A stretch of DNA of 47,041 bases from Trichosphaerium sp. ATCC 40318 (Eukaryota; Discosea; Flabellinia; Trichosidae), in assembly GCA_038496445.1 (NCBI GenBank), contig JALMLS010000546.1:1-47041 (forward strand), in the 5' to 3' direction. Positions 1-10,539 of the stretch are shown piece after piece. A program made the translations under genes and the position numbers. The notes beneath the pieces are model-generated. The model ran no database searches. It was not told where the DNA came from and saw only the letters and a list, made by a program, of their open reading frames with translations. How positions within the stretch are numbered: the stretch's first letter is position 1; each line of letters starts with the position of its first letter.

Positions 1-276
1 AAAATGTGGAAGAAGTGCTTTTACGTCGATGATGAACTACATGGAGAGTACATTAGTTGGCATAAAAATGGTAATATTTTTGAGAAGTGTCATTATATCA
101 AAGGTTTGCAAGACGGAGAGCATGTAATGATGTACCATAGTGGTCAAACGTGGAGTCGCTATCATTATGTTAATGGTAAACTTGAAGGACAGTTTATAAG
201 CTGGACACCCTATGGCAAAATAACAAAATTGCTCAAGTATGCTAATGGCATTCGGGTAGATGATTTTTTTTCATAA
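1..276 (+). CDS. MORN_2-repeat protein, C-terminal part (5' end outside window)
   Basis: The frame is open from the first base and ends at TAA 274-276, so this is the tail of a longer gene. About three degenerate units of the MORN_2 (YwqK-like) type are visible, with the pattern W/Y-x-x-x-G-x ... G-x-x-x-G-E/Q (for example WHKNGNIFEK, YVNGKLEG). The units are more divergent than those of the two complete genes at 19.7-20.9 kb and 25.9-27.2 kb, so it is an older paralogue. MORN_2 arrays are protein-interaction surfaces; no catalytic residues are expected. It is convergent with propeller gene A. Whether it carries the F-box-like N-terminus of its paralogues cannot be seen. Confidence 0.85.
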   Translation, partial: KMWKKCFYVDDELHGEYISWHKNGNIFEKCHYIKGLQDGEHVMMYHSGQTWSRYHYVNGKLEGQFISWTPYGKITKLLKYANGIRVDDFFS

Positions 277-389
277 AATTCAACGTAGCTACCTCCATTA
301 GTCTTTCCACGTGCTTCTTCCTCTTCGTCATTTCCTACTACTGAGCATACAAACATCAACATAGCGAAGATAGTGATCAATGATAACAT
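210..389 (-). CDS. possible small secreted peptide, antisense to the MORN_2 tail
   Basis: An ATG at 389-387 opens a 59-codon frame ending TAG at 212-210. It begins with a convincing signal-peptide-like stretch (MLSLITIFAMLMFVCSVVG), followed by an acidic patch NDEEEARGK. The second half overlaps the MORN_2 coding strand, where codon bias of the sense gene could keep the frame open by chance. A splice donor near the Gly-Gly-Ser after the acidic patch is possible, so only the first exon of a gene may be real. I do not recognise a family. Confidence 0.3.
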   Translation of the reverse strand: MLSLITIFAMLMFVCSVVGNDEEEEARGKTNGGSYVEFYEKKSSTRMPLAYLSNFVILP

Positions 390-469
390 AGTTTTGAAGA
401 AAAGGTGTTCATTGTGGCGTTAAATCCTTATTATTAGCTTAGAAATCTTGTAAATTTTTGTTTATGTCA

Positions 470-567
470 AGTTAGTCTGATGAATGCCCGATTTCACAGA
501 ACGTTAACACGACATAAACACGTTCTTTAGCTTCCAAAAATACCATTGTTTATAATGAACGCCAAAA
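470..567 (+). repeat. left arm of a ~100-bp inverted repeat (copy of the promoter/start of propeller A)
   Basis: Read on the plus strand, 470-567 matches the reverse complement of 2676-2775 nearly base for base. A shared core of more than 30 identical bases includes TTTCACAGAACGTTAACACG, and the match runs on through AGCTTCCAAAA to ATGAACGCCAAAA. The last bases are the start codon and next three codons of propeller gene A, but here the frame stops after about ten codons. Confidence 0.9.
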
Positions 568-677
568 TAAGACTCTACTCAATAAAATAATGTCACTTTC
601 ATTCAACTTGTAAAAACAAAATCTCACATTTTAAACGGTTTAGCCGCTCACATATTTTGAGTTTCTTGGCCGTTGGT

Positions 678-707
678 TAGCCGGCTACAGATTTTTATAG
701 CCGGCTT
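678..707. promoter_or_regulatory. paired palindromes TAGCCGGCTA / TAGCCGGCTT
   Basis: A perfect 10-bp palindrome (678-687) is followed by a 9/10 copy (698-707) with starts 20 bp apart, about two helical turns. It lies just past the 3' end of propeller A. Related CCGGCT motifs lie at 2992-3012, near the other end of that gene. It looks like a dimeric protein site or a cruciform seed; no function is known to me. Confidence 0.35.
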
Positions 708-756
708 AATCGGGACCTGACCACTATCATCTCTACTCAACTAACGTAAATTTATT

Positions 757-2688
757 CTACAATGGGTATTCTGACAATCTTCTGATACAGCGATCTCTAT
801 CAACAAATGCTGGTGCAGGTGTAGGTGGATTGTAATTAAACGCTGATATACCCTCGCTTATTGGTACATTTGTGGCCAATACAGTAACATCAGTAGTTGT
901 AATATCAATAGAAACATAGATTCCTTCACTACAAGAAGCCACTAAAGTACCAGTTGATATTGATGTTAAACCTAATAAAAAAAATTAACATAGATGACAC
1001 TTATACCAAAAAATCCTTGCCTCTAAATGTACATCCATCCACTGGTATTGTAAATGGCGCCACACATGAACCAGATCGAAAATCTGGCGCTCCAGTCAGA
1101 ATATTAGAAGTAAAACTACCCAGGAATAGAGTGCCATCAACAATTTCACCTGCTATAAGTAAGTCACATCATGACATTTCACTTGCCTGCCGCTGTACTA
1201 GTCGTCCGATCACAGTGATGTGTAAATTTACAGTTTTCTATGTCTATTTCATAGACATGTTGTACTGGACTCAGTCCATATACTATTCCAGTATCCTTGT
1301 CTACTATCAATTCAAATATTTCAAGAGTAGTGATGCATGTTTTATCCTGTATAATAGTATGTGATGTAACATGTTAAAGTGTCTGTCTCGTACAATTTGG
1401 CAAGTGTTAGGATTTACAGAGAACATTCGTCGGTTTGAGTTTATGTATAGTACTCTATCAAGTACAGCACTGTACTTCAAAGCTACGGGGAAGGTTTCCA
1501 GATCTGGATTATCACATGCTATCAGTAGATGATTAGTGTAAAACAACAAGTTGCTAGCGTTTGAATTCCGTACACCCAACAATTTCATTTGTGTTTGAAA
1601 GTAGCCGATAGTCAAATCCTAGTACTCTCTCTTCCTTCGTAGTGATAAGAGTGTTAATAACACCGCCTTGAGGAGCCATTGTAGGAGGTGGTGTTGGCAT
1701 GATAGGCGCAACAGGAGCCATTGTTGTATCATCTGGAGGCGGCAGTGTTCCTTCAAAAAATAATGAAGAGAAGCCACCAGATTGTAAGGGCAGCGATGTT
1801 GTGAACTCAGTTATCGTTGATGTAGATATGTCCAAAGAAAAATAGCTTGCAACTATTACGTTAGTGATAATAATTTGATTATCTGAGATTGCTGTCATAT
1901 CTAGAGTAATGCTTTAGAACATAGTCAAAAAAAAAAAGAAGAAATACCAGCAGCAATTACTGATATTGGAAAATCCACTATTTGAGGAGCTGCGCAAGGT
2001 GAAGGTCCCGTCAGTGGTACTATAAGAAGGCCTTGTTGTGGTCCAGAAATGTACAAGTTATCTCCAACTATTGCAACTAGTAGAACTCAATAAAACACGT
2101 TTCACTGATTTTTTGCTAGAACGCACGCCCAGAAAAGCCGAACTCAATAGTTACGTCTATGTTTAGTTCACAAAAATTAACAAATGAGCAATCTGTTGTA
2201 TCTATCTGAGCAATAAACCCATCACGTCCATCATATACAAATCCATATAAAATATGTGTAGTCTTGTCAATAGCAATACTCCTAAAAGCAGCAAGAGAAT
2301 TGCTCAAAGTACAGGAATGCTATCAAAACAATCATGTAAAAAAAACTTATTCTGAAATTATTCTTTGGTACCTTTACTTCGCACGTGCGTGGATCTACTT
2401 GTAGTAACTCATTACTGGCTTGTACGAATAATGTATGTGTTGATGGTAAATAAGACATTGAAAAAAGACTAACATCAATAGGTGGACTATTACATGCTAA
2501 AGGTGTTAGATCTTTATCGTCTATTAAAAATAATGTGTAGTACCGTGTACAACAGACATTGGATCGTCTATCGGTCGTATTTCAAACCCTTGACCACCTG
2601 AAGCAAATATAAACGCATTACTATCCTGCGAGAGTGAGTATGAAACAAACAAGGACAGAAGAGAGAAAAAGCAAGTTTTGGCGTTCAT
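757..2688 (-). CDS. secreted beta-propeller-like protein, copy A (multi-exon)
   Basis: ATG at 2688 begins a signal peptide (MNAKTCFFSLLSLFVSYSLS) followed by QDSNA. Exons then run down to the stop at 757-759. Intron 1 is about 47 nt (GTACTA...TTTAG, near 2502-2548). Repeated units carry a hydrophobic strand plus D-x-x-T/S-C (DPRTCEV, DTTDCSFVNFCEL, NPNTCQIV) and L-x-Y-x-N/V motifs, as in beta-propeller blades. A Pro/Thr linker (PPPDDTTMAPVAPIMP) divides the protein, and it ends in a conserved FVDRDRCIRRLS tail. Every block aligns with copy B at 22.8-24.7 kb. An upstream in-frame ATG at 2727 would spoil the signal peptide. The family is unrecognised; the role is presumably extracellular binding. 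Confidence 0.7.
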
Positions 2689-2775
2689 TATCAACAATAA
2701 TGGTATTTTGGAAGCTAAGGAACGCATTTATGTCGTGTTAACGTTCTGTGAAATCGGGAATTTATCGGACTAACT
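2676..2775 (-). repeat. right arm of the inverted repeat; promoter and start codon of propeller A
   Basis: This arm holds about 87 bp of 5' flank plus the ATG (2688-2686) and the next three codons of propeller A. It is the functional copy; its inverted twin is at 470-567. Upstream, 2818-2852 forms an imperfect palindrome around CTCGAG/GAGACCTCGAG. The rest of 2776-3129 shows no gene. Confidence 0.85.
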
Positions 2776-3129
2776 ATGGTTTTCTGTTTTGCGTTTATGT
2801 TCACTTTCTGTTAATGATCTTCGAGCCTCAACGAGCTACGTGAGACCTCGAGATTTCACGTTATTTCACAACCATAATTTAAGTATATATACACGATAGA
2901 TGGACTAACGTACATACTACACCTCTTGATATAGCCCTCCAGAATTGACTCAAATTTATTGATCGATATTTTCTCATCCACTGTACCAAGTCCGGCTGGT
3001 TTACCGGCTGTCAATAGGTTGGTCATTTACCATTGTTGCCCTCCATGTGATCAATAGTAATGTGTTTATTATTGGTTTTTTTTTATTTTAACAAGGAGGT
3101 AGAAAAATGTATATTGTTTGCTCTTGAAC

Positions 3130-5798
3130 TCAGAGAACGTCATCATCATCTTCTGAACTGTTCAGTTCTAGAAGACCAACGCCAGCATCAGCATCATCTT
3201 TATTGTCGAGTATATTATGGAAAGATGGAGCAGATTCAGCATGTCGACGTGAACGTACATAGAAAAGAATACCAAAACCCATTATTACAATAATCCCTTT
3301 TTGAAAAAAAGTTAGAGCGGCAAGACTTTAAGTACCCGAGAAGAAGGTTTGCACCAATAGTTAAAATGATAAGTTTAAAAGATAATAGAATACCACAAAA
3401 CGCTCATTTTTTCAGAGCACGTGCATCTTTAGAGAAGCAACAAAAGTTCAATTTTTTTCTGAAAAAGTTAAACAAACATACCCAGTTGAACTAAAATTGC
3501 AATAACAGCCCACATTGGCGTCCCAGCTGCGTATATTCTTAGTATTGAGTTCTCTATTATTGAAGTATTACTTACATTTATGTTTAGTATCCTCATTATT
3601 ATTATCATGTGTTACAGGGATAGCACTAATCTGCAGAGGATCTAAAGGAGAAAAAATCAATAAAATTCATCTGTCCAGAACGTGTGACTTACAAGCTTTT
3701 TCGCAAGGACCTGAATATATGAACTTCTTATAATCACACTCACTCTGTAAGTAGCCACAAAGAGAGGCAAGCGGCTTATGAACCTTGGCAATTGTCTAAA
3801 AGTGAAAAAAAATAGTCAACAAACAACAAGTTAAAGCCTATTCTTTCTCGGACCTTTGGTTCTGTTTCACCATTGTAAAATCCGTAAAGTTCTACTTCTT
3901 CTAATCCCCAAGAATCCGCACCAGTAGGTAACAAAGTGACAGATTCAATATCACAAGCATCATGGTATGTCCAAGATAATATTTGAAAAGTACTTGCTGC
4001 ACCTGCGAAAAAAAAAACGTTAATTCCAAAACACGTGATTGTTTCATCGTACCCATTTCTGGTAGGTGTCCTGAGAGTGTATGCTCTATAATATCACCAT
4101 TTTTGAAGTTAATAAGCAGCGTAGGTACGTCATTTGACTCTGATAAAGTGAGGTTTAGTTTGACGTTCTTTTTTTTTATAATCCAAGTTCGTACCTGCAT
4201 CCTCGCCTATGCATGTGAAGAATTTAACTTCAACTTTATCTGCGTGACCACAAGGCATTGGCTGAGGTTTTTTAGGCTCTACAATAACAGAATCCTTTGG
4301 CGGAGGAAGCGTGGCACGTGGTAATTCAATCTTCTCAAGAGTAACTAGAAAAGTTTTAGCTTATCTCTAAAACTATTCACTACCTCTATCTGCACATGAT
4401 GGAAGACCTTGCTCTGTGATATCTTTACAATGGCTACTCAGAGTTATGCCATTACTATTAGAAAGCTTTGCTATTGTGAGAGGATCATAGACTATCTGAT
4501 CGTTTGGCAAAGCTGAAGAAATCAGGTTAGTATTTAACTCGTCTTTGTAGTTTGGATTTACCTTTGATTGTAAACGATTTCCAAGATAGCGTATTTGTCT
4601 TTGAAGCAACGAGTTCAATCTTAGCTATAGCACAAAGATCATAGAATAGCGCATGGTAACGACTCTTAGTCAGTAAGTTTGGTTCGCCCTAAAACATAAG
4701 TAAGCTTAACTTCTAAAAAAAACAAAATAGAAGCTCACTTTTTGGTTCCAAATGCTGAGCGATGTAACTCTTGACAAAGGACCTGATTCCGTTATTTCAA
4801 GCGTAGGATACTCATATGATTCTATTAAATATTATTTATCAATCAGAAAGCAATAAGTAAAGAGAAGAGTAACGTACGAACATCAAAGTTTTTTATCAGT
4901 TCGGTTTCAACAATCAATTGTCCAATTTCTGAACAGTTCGTTGGCGCAGGTTTCTCAGCTATTGGTATTGATGGCTTTGTTTCCATATCCAGAATAACCC
5001 TGTTGATGCAAATATGACCGTCTTTACAGACAGTAGTACATATATTTTCGTCATCACAAACTACTTGTTTACACTTGCATGGGAAGTCTATCCAAGTAGG
5101 TTTTCCACCAAACTTCGCAATCATTTGTTTGTATCCACCTTGGTATCCAACAGCTATTTTTTTTTTTAATTAACACGTGACTAATAACACGTGTATAATT
5201 TATTTAAATAGAATTTAGTAGTGCACGTACCTGTTACACTCATTTCTTCAAGAAGCCAACCGTCAGATCCACCAGCTTGTACAGATACTTCCTCGATAGC
5301 ACAAACATCATAAACACCAGCAGGATACATTTGTGTGAGTGAATTACCAGGTGAGGGCAACGGTGTAAGTTTAACAACAGCTAGAACTGAATCGTTGGAT
5401 GAAAGGTATATTGTTGGATAGTCCTCAGAGCCTAGAGATGTTAATACAGGGATTTAAAACGGAGAAATTGAAAAAAAACGTTTCAGGTTATTGGTCCAAT
5501 AAAAAAAAGTTAGAAACTTCCATGTTTGATTTAAATGAACAAAGAACAGTCTTCTATGACGTACTGGCAAAGAGACCTTCTGAAATACTAACTGATACAA
5601 TAACCTGGGACATTCTTCCACACTTTGTCCATGGTTGGCCTTGCGTTAGCCCTATCATAAAGCTGTAAGAACCGCAAACCCCACAAAACCATGTTTGCTG
5701 TTTTCTTTTTAAACAATTCCACAAAAGCACTTTTAGTCTCAAAGAAACGCACCTAGTACGATAGACGTTATAATTAATAATACCAGAGATGATTTCAT
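3130..5798 (-). CDS. type I membrane protein with PLAT-like ectodomain repeats
   Basis: ATG at 5798-5796 gives a signal peptide (MKSSLVLLIITSIVL). Spliced exons then show at least three related domains, each with Y-D-(V/L/A)-C-(A/D)-I followed about 15-20 residues later by W plus a beta strand: YDVCAIEEVSVQAGGSDGWL, YDLCAIAKIELVAS..LSWKSF and ACDIESVTLLPTGADSWGLE. One repeat is followed by WIDFPCKCK, resembling the W-x-F-x-C end of PLAT/LH2 domains. Near the C-terminus a hydrophobic span (MWAVIAILVQLG, then IIVIMGFGILFYV) precedes RSRRH and an acidic tail ELNSSEDDDDVL ending TGA 3132-3130. A single-pass surface receptor or adhesin is inferred. The PLAT assignment is by eye; the splice between exons 1 and 2 is uncertain. 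Confidence 0.65.
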
Positions 5799-6615
5799 AC
5801 TTTTCTCAAATGGTTAGGGAATTTTTCATGTGACCTTTCTTGACGTGGCGAAAAAACCACGTGATAAAAACGCTTGATTGGTTTTTGTATAAAATATGCG
5901 TCTAGCTCCTTTTTGGCGACTACATAGTCCGAAGTCTATGTCTTTCTTCTGTTTCACTAGTGCGAGTTAATTATGGAAGGTTAAGCTATTGCGTCATTGT
6001 TTTATTACAGCTCTAAACCCCGGTTTCGCATGTCAGTACTTTCGTGTTTGGCAGTATTAACTCTATAATTTTCGAAACTTTTCATTCGTTGACATGTTTC
6101 ATTCCGATAACGCGCAATAAGAGGGAGCCTTTTTCTTTGATTCAATAACAAACAACGCTACCCTTCTTTGCGAGCATCATTTGAAACGTAAACGGCATTC
6201 TCCGGTGATGCCACAAGCCATCTATTTCTGCATCAATAGGAATAGACAGTTTTATAAAACAGCCTTAGCTGCAAAAGTATCACAGTGACGTCATGTCAAC
6301 GACTTCAAAAACACATGTGTTAGCGCCATAAATTATTGCTTTATTTTTATTGTGAGTAGCATTGAAACAATTTGTGATACCTCTACAACTCCTGAAAACG
6401 CTACTAAGAGCATTTGACGCAAAAAGAAACTACTCCTCGCAAACTTCCTTGAAGCTCCGTTGTTGTACACTACTCCCTTGCTCTAAAATTAGCAGTACGG
6501 TAGTTTTAACTTACGAGAGCGCACAGAAAGAGCACGTGGCTAAAATCTGCGCGTGTACTCTTGATTGATTAAACAAAAAAAAATACGCGCGTTCGCTTTG
6601 GTTTTTTAGTCAAAT
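5799..6615. other. intergenic, no supported gene
   Basis: This is about 0.8 kb between divergent genes. It holds a CACGTG at about 5851, a TATA-like TATAAAATATG near 5889, and only short chance frames, such as one at 6362-6568 with no family features. Confidence 0.5.
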
Positions 6616-6696
6616 GTGCGCTTAGATTTTCTCCTATCCGTCAAACGACCACCACTGCATCTTCTAGGAGTACGCTTATATAACCACAAGGCTAAA

Positions 6697-9559
6697 ATGA
6701 GACAAAAGAAATACAACGTTAGCAAGAAAATACCAAAATACCTTTACGACTCTAGAATCCTTAAACTTGTAAAGACACGTACAATAGGAGAAGGTTTTGT
6801 CATTGCTCTTTACGATGAGACTGGTTCTTTTGTACTTTTTGACATGGAGCATAAGGATATACACCTAGTAGAGTACAAAAACACACCTTTATCTTACTGG
6901 CGTGTATTTCATCCATACGTCTTTGCTTTCTACAAAAAACGTACATCTGAAAACAAGACTGCTTCATCAACATCTTCAAAGTCTTCTTCTAAACCATCTC
7001 ATTCTTTAACAATGATGATATATCACGTGCATTCAAGGGATAAACTTATTTTGAAGCAAAGTGATTTGGGTATTGATGAAAAAGTCATTATAATTGTATC
7101 ATCTAGTAAGCACGTGTGTTATGTACTAGAGAATGGATTTATTAAGCTACAGTACGTATTTATAGATATTTATTCTTATTTTTCATAATTACACTTCTCC
7201 GTTGAGATATATCTCAACATAATGCGAGGAGGAGTGATTGATTTGTTCTAAAAAAATCACGTGACGAGGAAGGAAAAAAGTTTTGTTTTTATTTGGATTT
7301 TCTTATCTTTCTTTTGTTTCCTGCCTATGCCTTTTTATAAGTACAGCATTCATGATTTTTCTCAAAAAGTAGCCTCATGTGTTATTTATTTTATACATAA
7401 AAGAGTTTAACTTTTTCTGTAGTACGTCAAGGTTGATAAATTCGCTCGCGACTATTGATTCTGGAGAAAAAATGAAAACACCTGAAAAAGTAACGAAACG
7501 TGATAAAGTTTCTTTTCCTCCTAATCCTAATGAAAGTCTATCATGCCTTCAAGTACGTGGATAATTAAAAATGCAATTTTCTGGGCTGTAACCTCGGAAC
7601 AACTGGTTTAACAAAATCGTTATTTATTGGTTTTTTTTTATGTGTGTTTACGCGTTTTTATAACACTCCGCTGTCACGTGTTGGTTCTTATTTTGTTTTC
7701 TCCCTGTAGGATAATTTATTACTCCTTGCTTCTTTCAATTCATTTCATTTATGGGATATTGATAAAGGCACGTGCGTGCTTCAAGGAGCAACTCCAAAGT
7801 ACGTAACTAGCGTAAATTTTTTTTTTTGAAATGCAGTTTCCGTACTATGTCACCATCGATTGTTTTAAACTGACAACTGACACCAAGCCTTAAGACGAGT
7901 GCGTATGAGCTTGAAACACCATTCACAGCCTTGAAATTGCTAGATAAAATCATTGCAGGTGCAAATAGTTTACCTTATTTTTTTTCTTTACGCAAATCAT
8001 TTAGAAATGCGTTCTCGTATGTTAGCTGTACAATCCTTTGACTAATCTTTTTTTTAGGGTACACAGCGCAAGTTCTATATTGTTGGGTGATAAGATCAAA
8101 GAAACCAACCAGTATGTCATAGAAATAGAGTAAAACAATCAGGCTAAAAAAATGATATCGAGTCCTTTTTTTTTAGTGAATACTTTCTCCCATCTACTAG
8201 CGTATTTGTTAAAGAATTTAGGGTTACATGAGATAAAGAGACCTGAGTGGGATAAAGGGATAAGATCCATTGCGAAACATAGAAATATAATAGCAGTTGG
8301 TACGTAAAAAACCTCCCTAATATTTTAAAAATGTTGCTTTTTTTAGATCATTTCATCACGACATACAGTACAAAATTTTTTAACTATCGGTGCCCTTTTT
8401 ACGTCCCCATACTCCAAGGAAGGACCTTAGTTACCTTCAGAGTGAAATAAATAGTTTTACCGTGGAGCGGGGAAACGAAAAGGGAAATCTTTACCATTTA
8501 CTTTTATTTCATATGATTTGAACTGTATCACGTGACACCGCTTTGTTTTAATAGTGAAATATATTTTTTTGAAATTATTAGTTTATTCACTAACTGCGCT
8601 GTCTTTGAAGGGAGTTCTCGATACGTTACACTTGTATATAATGTACTCAAAGCAGAGTTCAGACGTTTGACGTTTTCAGTTACAAAACAAAAAACTTACC
8701 AAGCAGCAACAGCAACAAGAAATGGTCCAAGTCGTTCTACCGTAGAATCAAAAGCAGAGTTTAGAAAAGTAAGAGAACATAGCAAGATGGGTAGCGCATC
8801 AAAACAGTAAGTAAAAAAAGAGAAGAGACATTTCTTCATTCATAACTCTACCTTTTTTCTTATTTTTTTTCCTCTCCGCAGGAGAAACAAAGGTGGTGTT
8901 AAAAGGTACGATAACAATCCTGTGTCACGTGGTTTTTCTTATAGAGCTCTAGTGAGGTTAGATCAAATCATGTGGTGCAGTGGGTTGACTTTTTGGCTCC
9001 TGATGTTCTAGTAGCAGCAAGTCAACATGGTACGCTTTTTGATCATTCATTCTTCAGCTTGAATGTATTTTAATCTTTTATCTTATAGCGGTTGTTTGTT
9101 GGGATTTGATGCTTACTGGGGATAAACCAGCGTTAGTACTGAATCTTGGACACCGCAAAATATTGTACGTCATTGACGCAGAGCCTTAAAAATTGACCTG
9201 AAAATCTACCCAAAAAAAACTCTTATTTCCCTGGATAGTGACACTCAATAATTCGTTACAACCTAAATATGTGATTCTTTAATTAATATTAATATTTAGA
9301 AGCTGTTCATTACAAAAAAAGATTATAAATGTGCTGCATAGTGACGATGAAGGTAAGTGACTAAAAAAATACATTTTTGCAAAAAACTTGGTTTCTCTTT
9401 TGCATCTTACCACATCAATACTCAAGAGTTCCTACTAATGGTATTACTAGTGATAACATGGCATATAAATATGAAGAAATTGAGAGAAAACCGACCTGTA
9501 AACAAAGTGAGTTAACAGAGTTTGAAGCAAAAAAAACAAATGAAGTTGAAGGAATTTAA
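6697..9559 (+). CDS. WD40/propeller-like multi-exon gene, probably frame-damaged
   Basis: Exon 1 (open from 6616; MRQKKYNVSKK at 6697 is a likely start) joins in phase to exons 7423-7552, 7710-7798 and 7837 on. WD-type strands are clear: LLLLASFNSFHLWDIDKG, VVQWVDFLAPDVLVAASQ and AVVCWDLMLTGD. After exon 4 starts, the frame meets TGA at 7871-7873, then continues open with TSAYELETPFTALKLLDKII. Either a 33-nt intron (7862-7894) removes it or the copy is broken. A second TAA closes the frame at 8448-8450, although exons downstream (8600-9559) are again WD-like. The N-terminal half resembles nucleolar WD proteins only in general style, so I give no gene name. It could be two genes or one decaying gene. 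Confidence 0.5.
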
Positions 9560-9611
9560 GATTCTTTTGTTCCAGCGCCTCATACTATATTAGGAGATTA
9601 AGAATACTAGA

Positions 9612-9752
9612 ATGAGGCGTAGATTATCTCTGCCTGCTGGAGAAGCTAACAAGATCAAGAATGTTGCAATTAAAAAGACAATGTCAAGTGGTATACGATC
9701 GAATTCACCGAAAGGTTCAAAAAAACATGCATCAAAAAGAAAACACTTGTGA
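9612..9752 (+). CDS. short basic ORF, possible last exon of the WD-like gene
   Basis: A 46-residue frame, rich in Lys/Arg/Ser (MRRRLSLPAGEANKIKN ... HASKRKHL), ends TGA. It follows the WD-like exons by 50 bp. Such a tail is typical of nucleolar proteins, so it may be the detached C-terminus of the preceding gene rather than a gene of its own. Between the two lies an open stretch (VPAPHTILGD) bounded by TAA codons in the WD frame. Confidence 0.3.
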   Translation: MRRRLSLPAGEANKIKNVAIKKTMSSGIRSNSPKGSKKHASKRKHL

Positions 9753-10015
9753 GCACGTGGAACTTTTTTTGAAAGAAATACTGTATTGGTTTAATTGGAG
9801 TGACACTTATATTTAGTATGTTTAAGCTACACTAAACGCCACAACTAAAAAAAAAAAAAAACAGCAAAGCGGTCACTCAGTCACGTGGGGTTGTAAATAG
9901 AAACAGAAGCTATTATTAAATTAAATTAAATGAGCAATTTTTAACCTTACCTTTTCGTACTTTTTTGAGTGTACTACGTCAACGGTTAAGTGATCAAGAC
10001 TCTTAGTCTCCTTGT

Positions 10016-10497
10016 GACATTGGTAAACTTGAAAGATATCAATCTTTATGGGAGAACGTGACTAGATTACAAAGATTGTTTAAAGCACTTGATTGCACAA
10101 TCACTGAAATATGTTACATTGTCTATAGTGCTACAATGACAAACGAAGGATGTTGAGTCACTGGGTATTCAACATTTAGTTTCACTGGTGGAATAAGTTC
10201 AGTTAAAACATGACATTGGATGCATCTTAGTAAACAATTTCAATGTTTGATAAGTCTTACGTACTTTCCAGTGTTGAACAAAATACATCAATAGTGGGTA
10301 TGTAAGGTTCTTTCTGTTTATGTATTTGTCACAGTGTCAGAGATTCAACTTTAGAATTTTGTGTAGAAGCTGGGACCTTACCATTGCCACATCTAAAGCA
10401 CGTCTAGTTACGAAAGTACTGAAAAAATGTGATGTAGAAGAAAGTTTAAAAAAACAAGTTTATTTATTTACAATATTTTTGCCATAAGCTTTGTGGT
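10016..10497 (+). pseudogene. decayed protein-coding sequence with three in-frame stops
   Basis: From 10016 one frame reads as normal protein for 46 codons (KLERYQSLWENVTRLQRLF ...). It meets TGA at 10154, continues as VTGYSTFSFTGGISSVKT, then meets TGA at 10211 and TAG at 10292. A further open stretch (10334-10497, CQRFNFRILCRSWDLTIATS) may be the next exon after a GTATGT...CACAG intron. Apart from the stops the composition is protein-like, which fits a recent pseudogene. I do not recognise the family. Confidence 0.5.
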
Positions 10498-10539
10498 ATT
10501 GCTTGGTAGATTATTTCTCATTCTTCTATATCCAGTTCA

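Noticed and set aside
6362-6568. 68-codon frame as a gene
   Set aside because: Composition is not protein-like and no family features; treated as chance.
7871-9600. Reassigned stop codons as the reason for in-frame stops
   Set aside because: ArgRS and PCCB end at TAA exactly after their family-typical C-termini; ankyrin and F-box/LRR end at TAG; GH10 and the Ran-like gene end at TGA.
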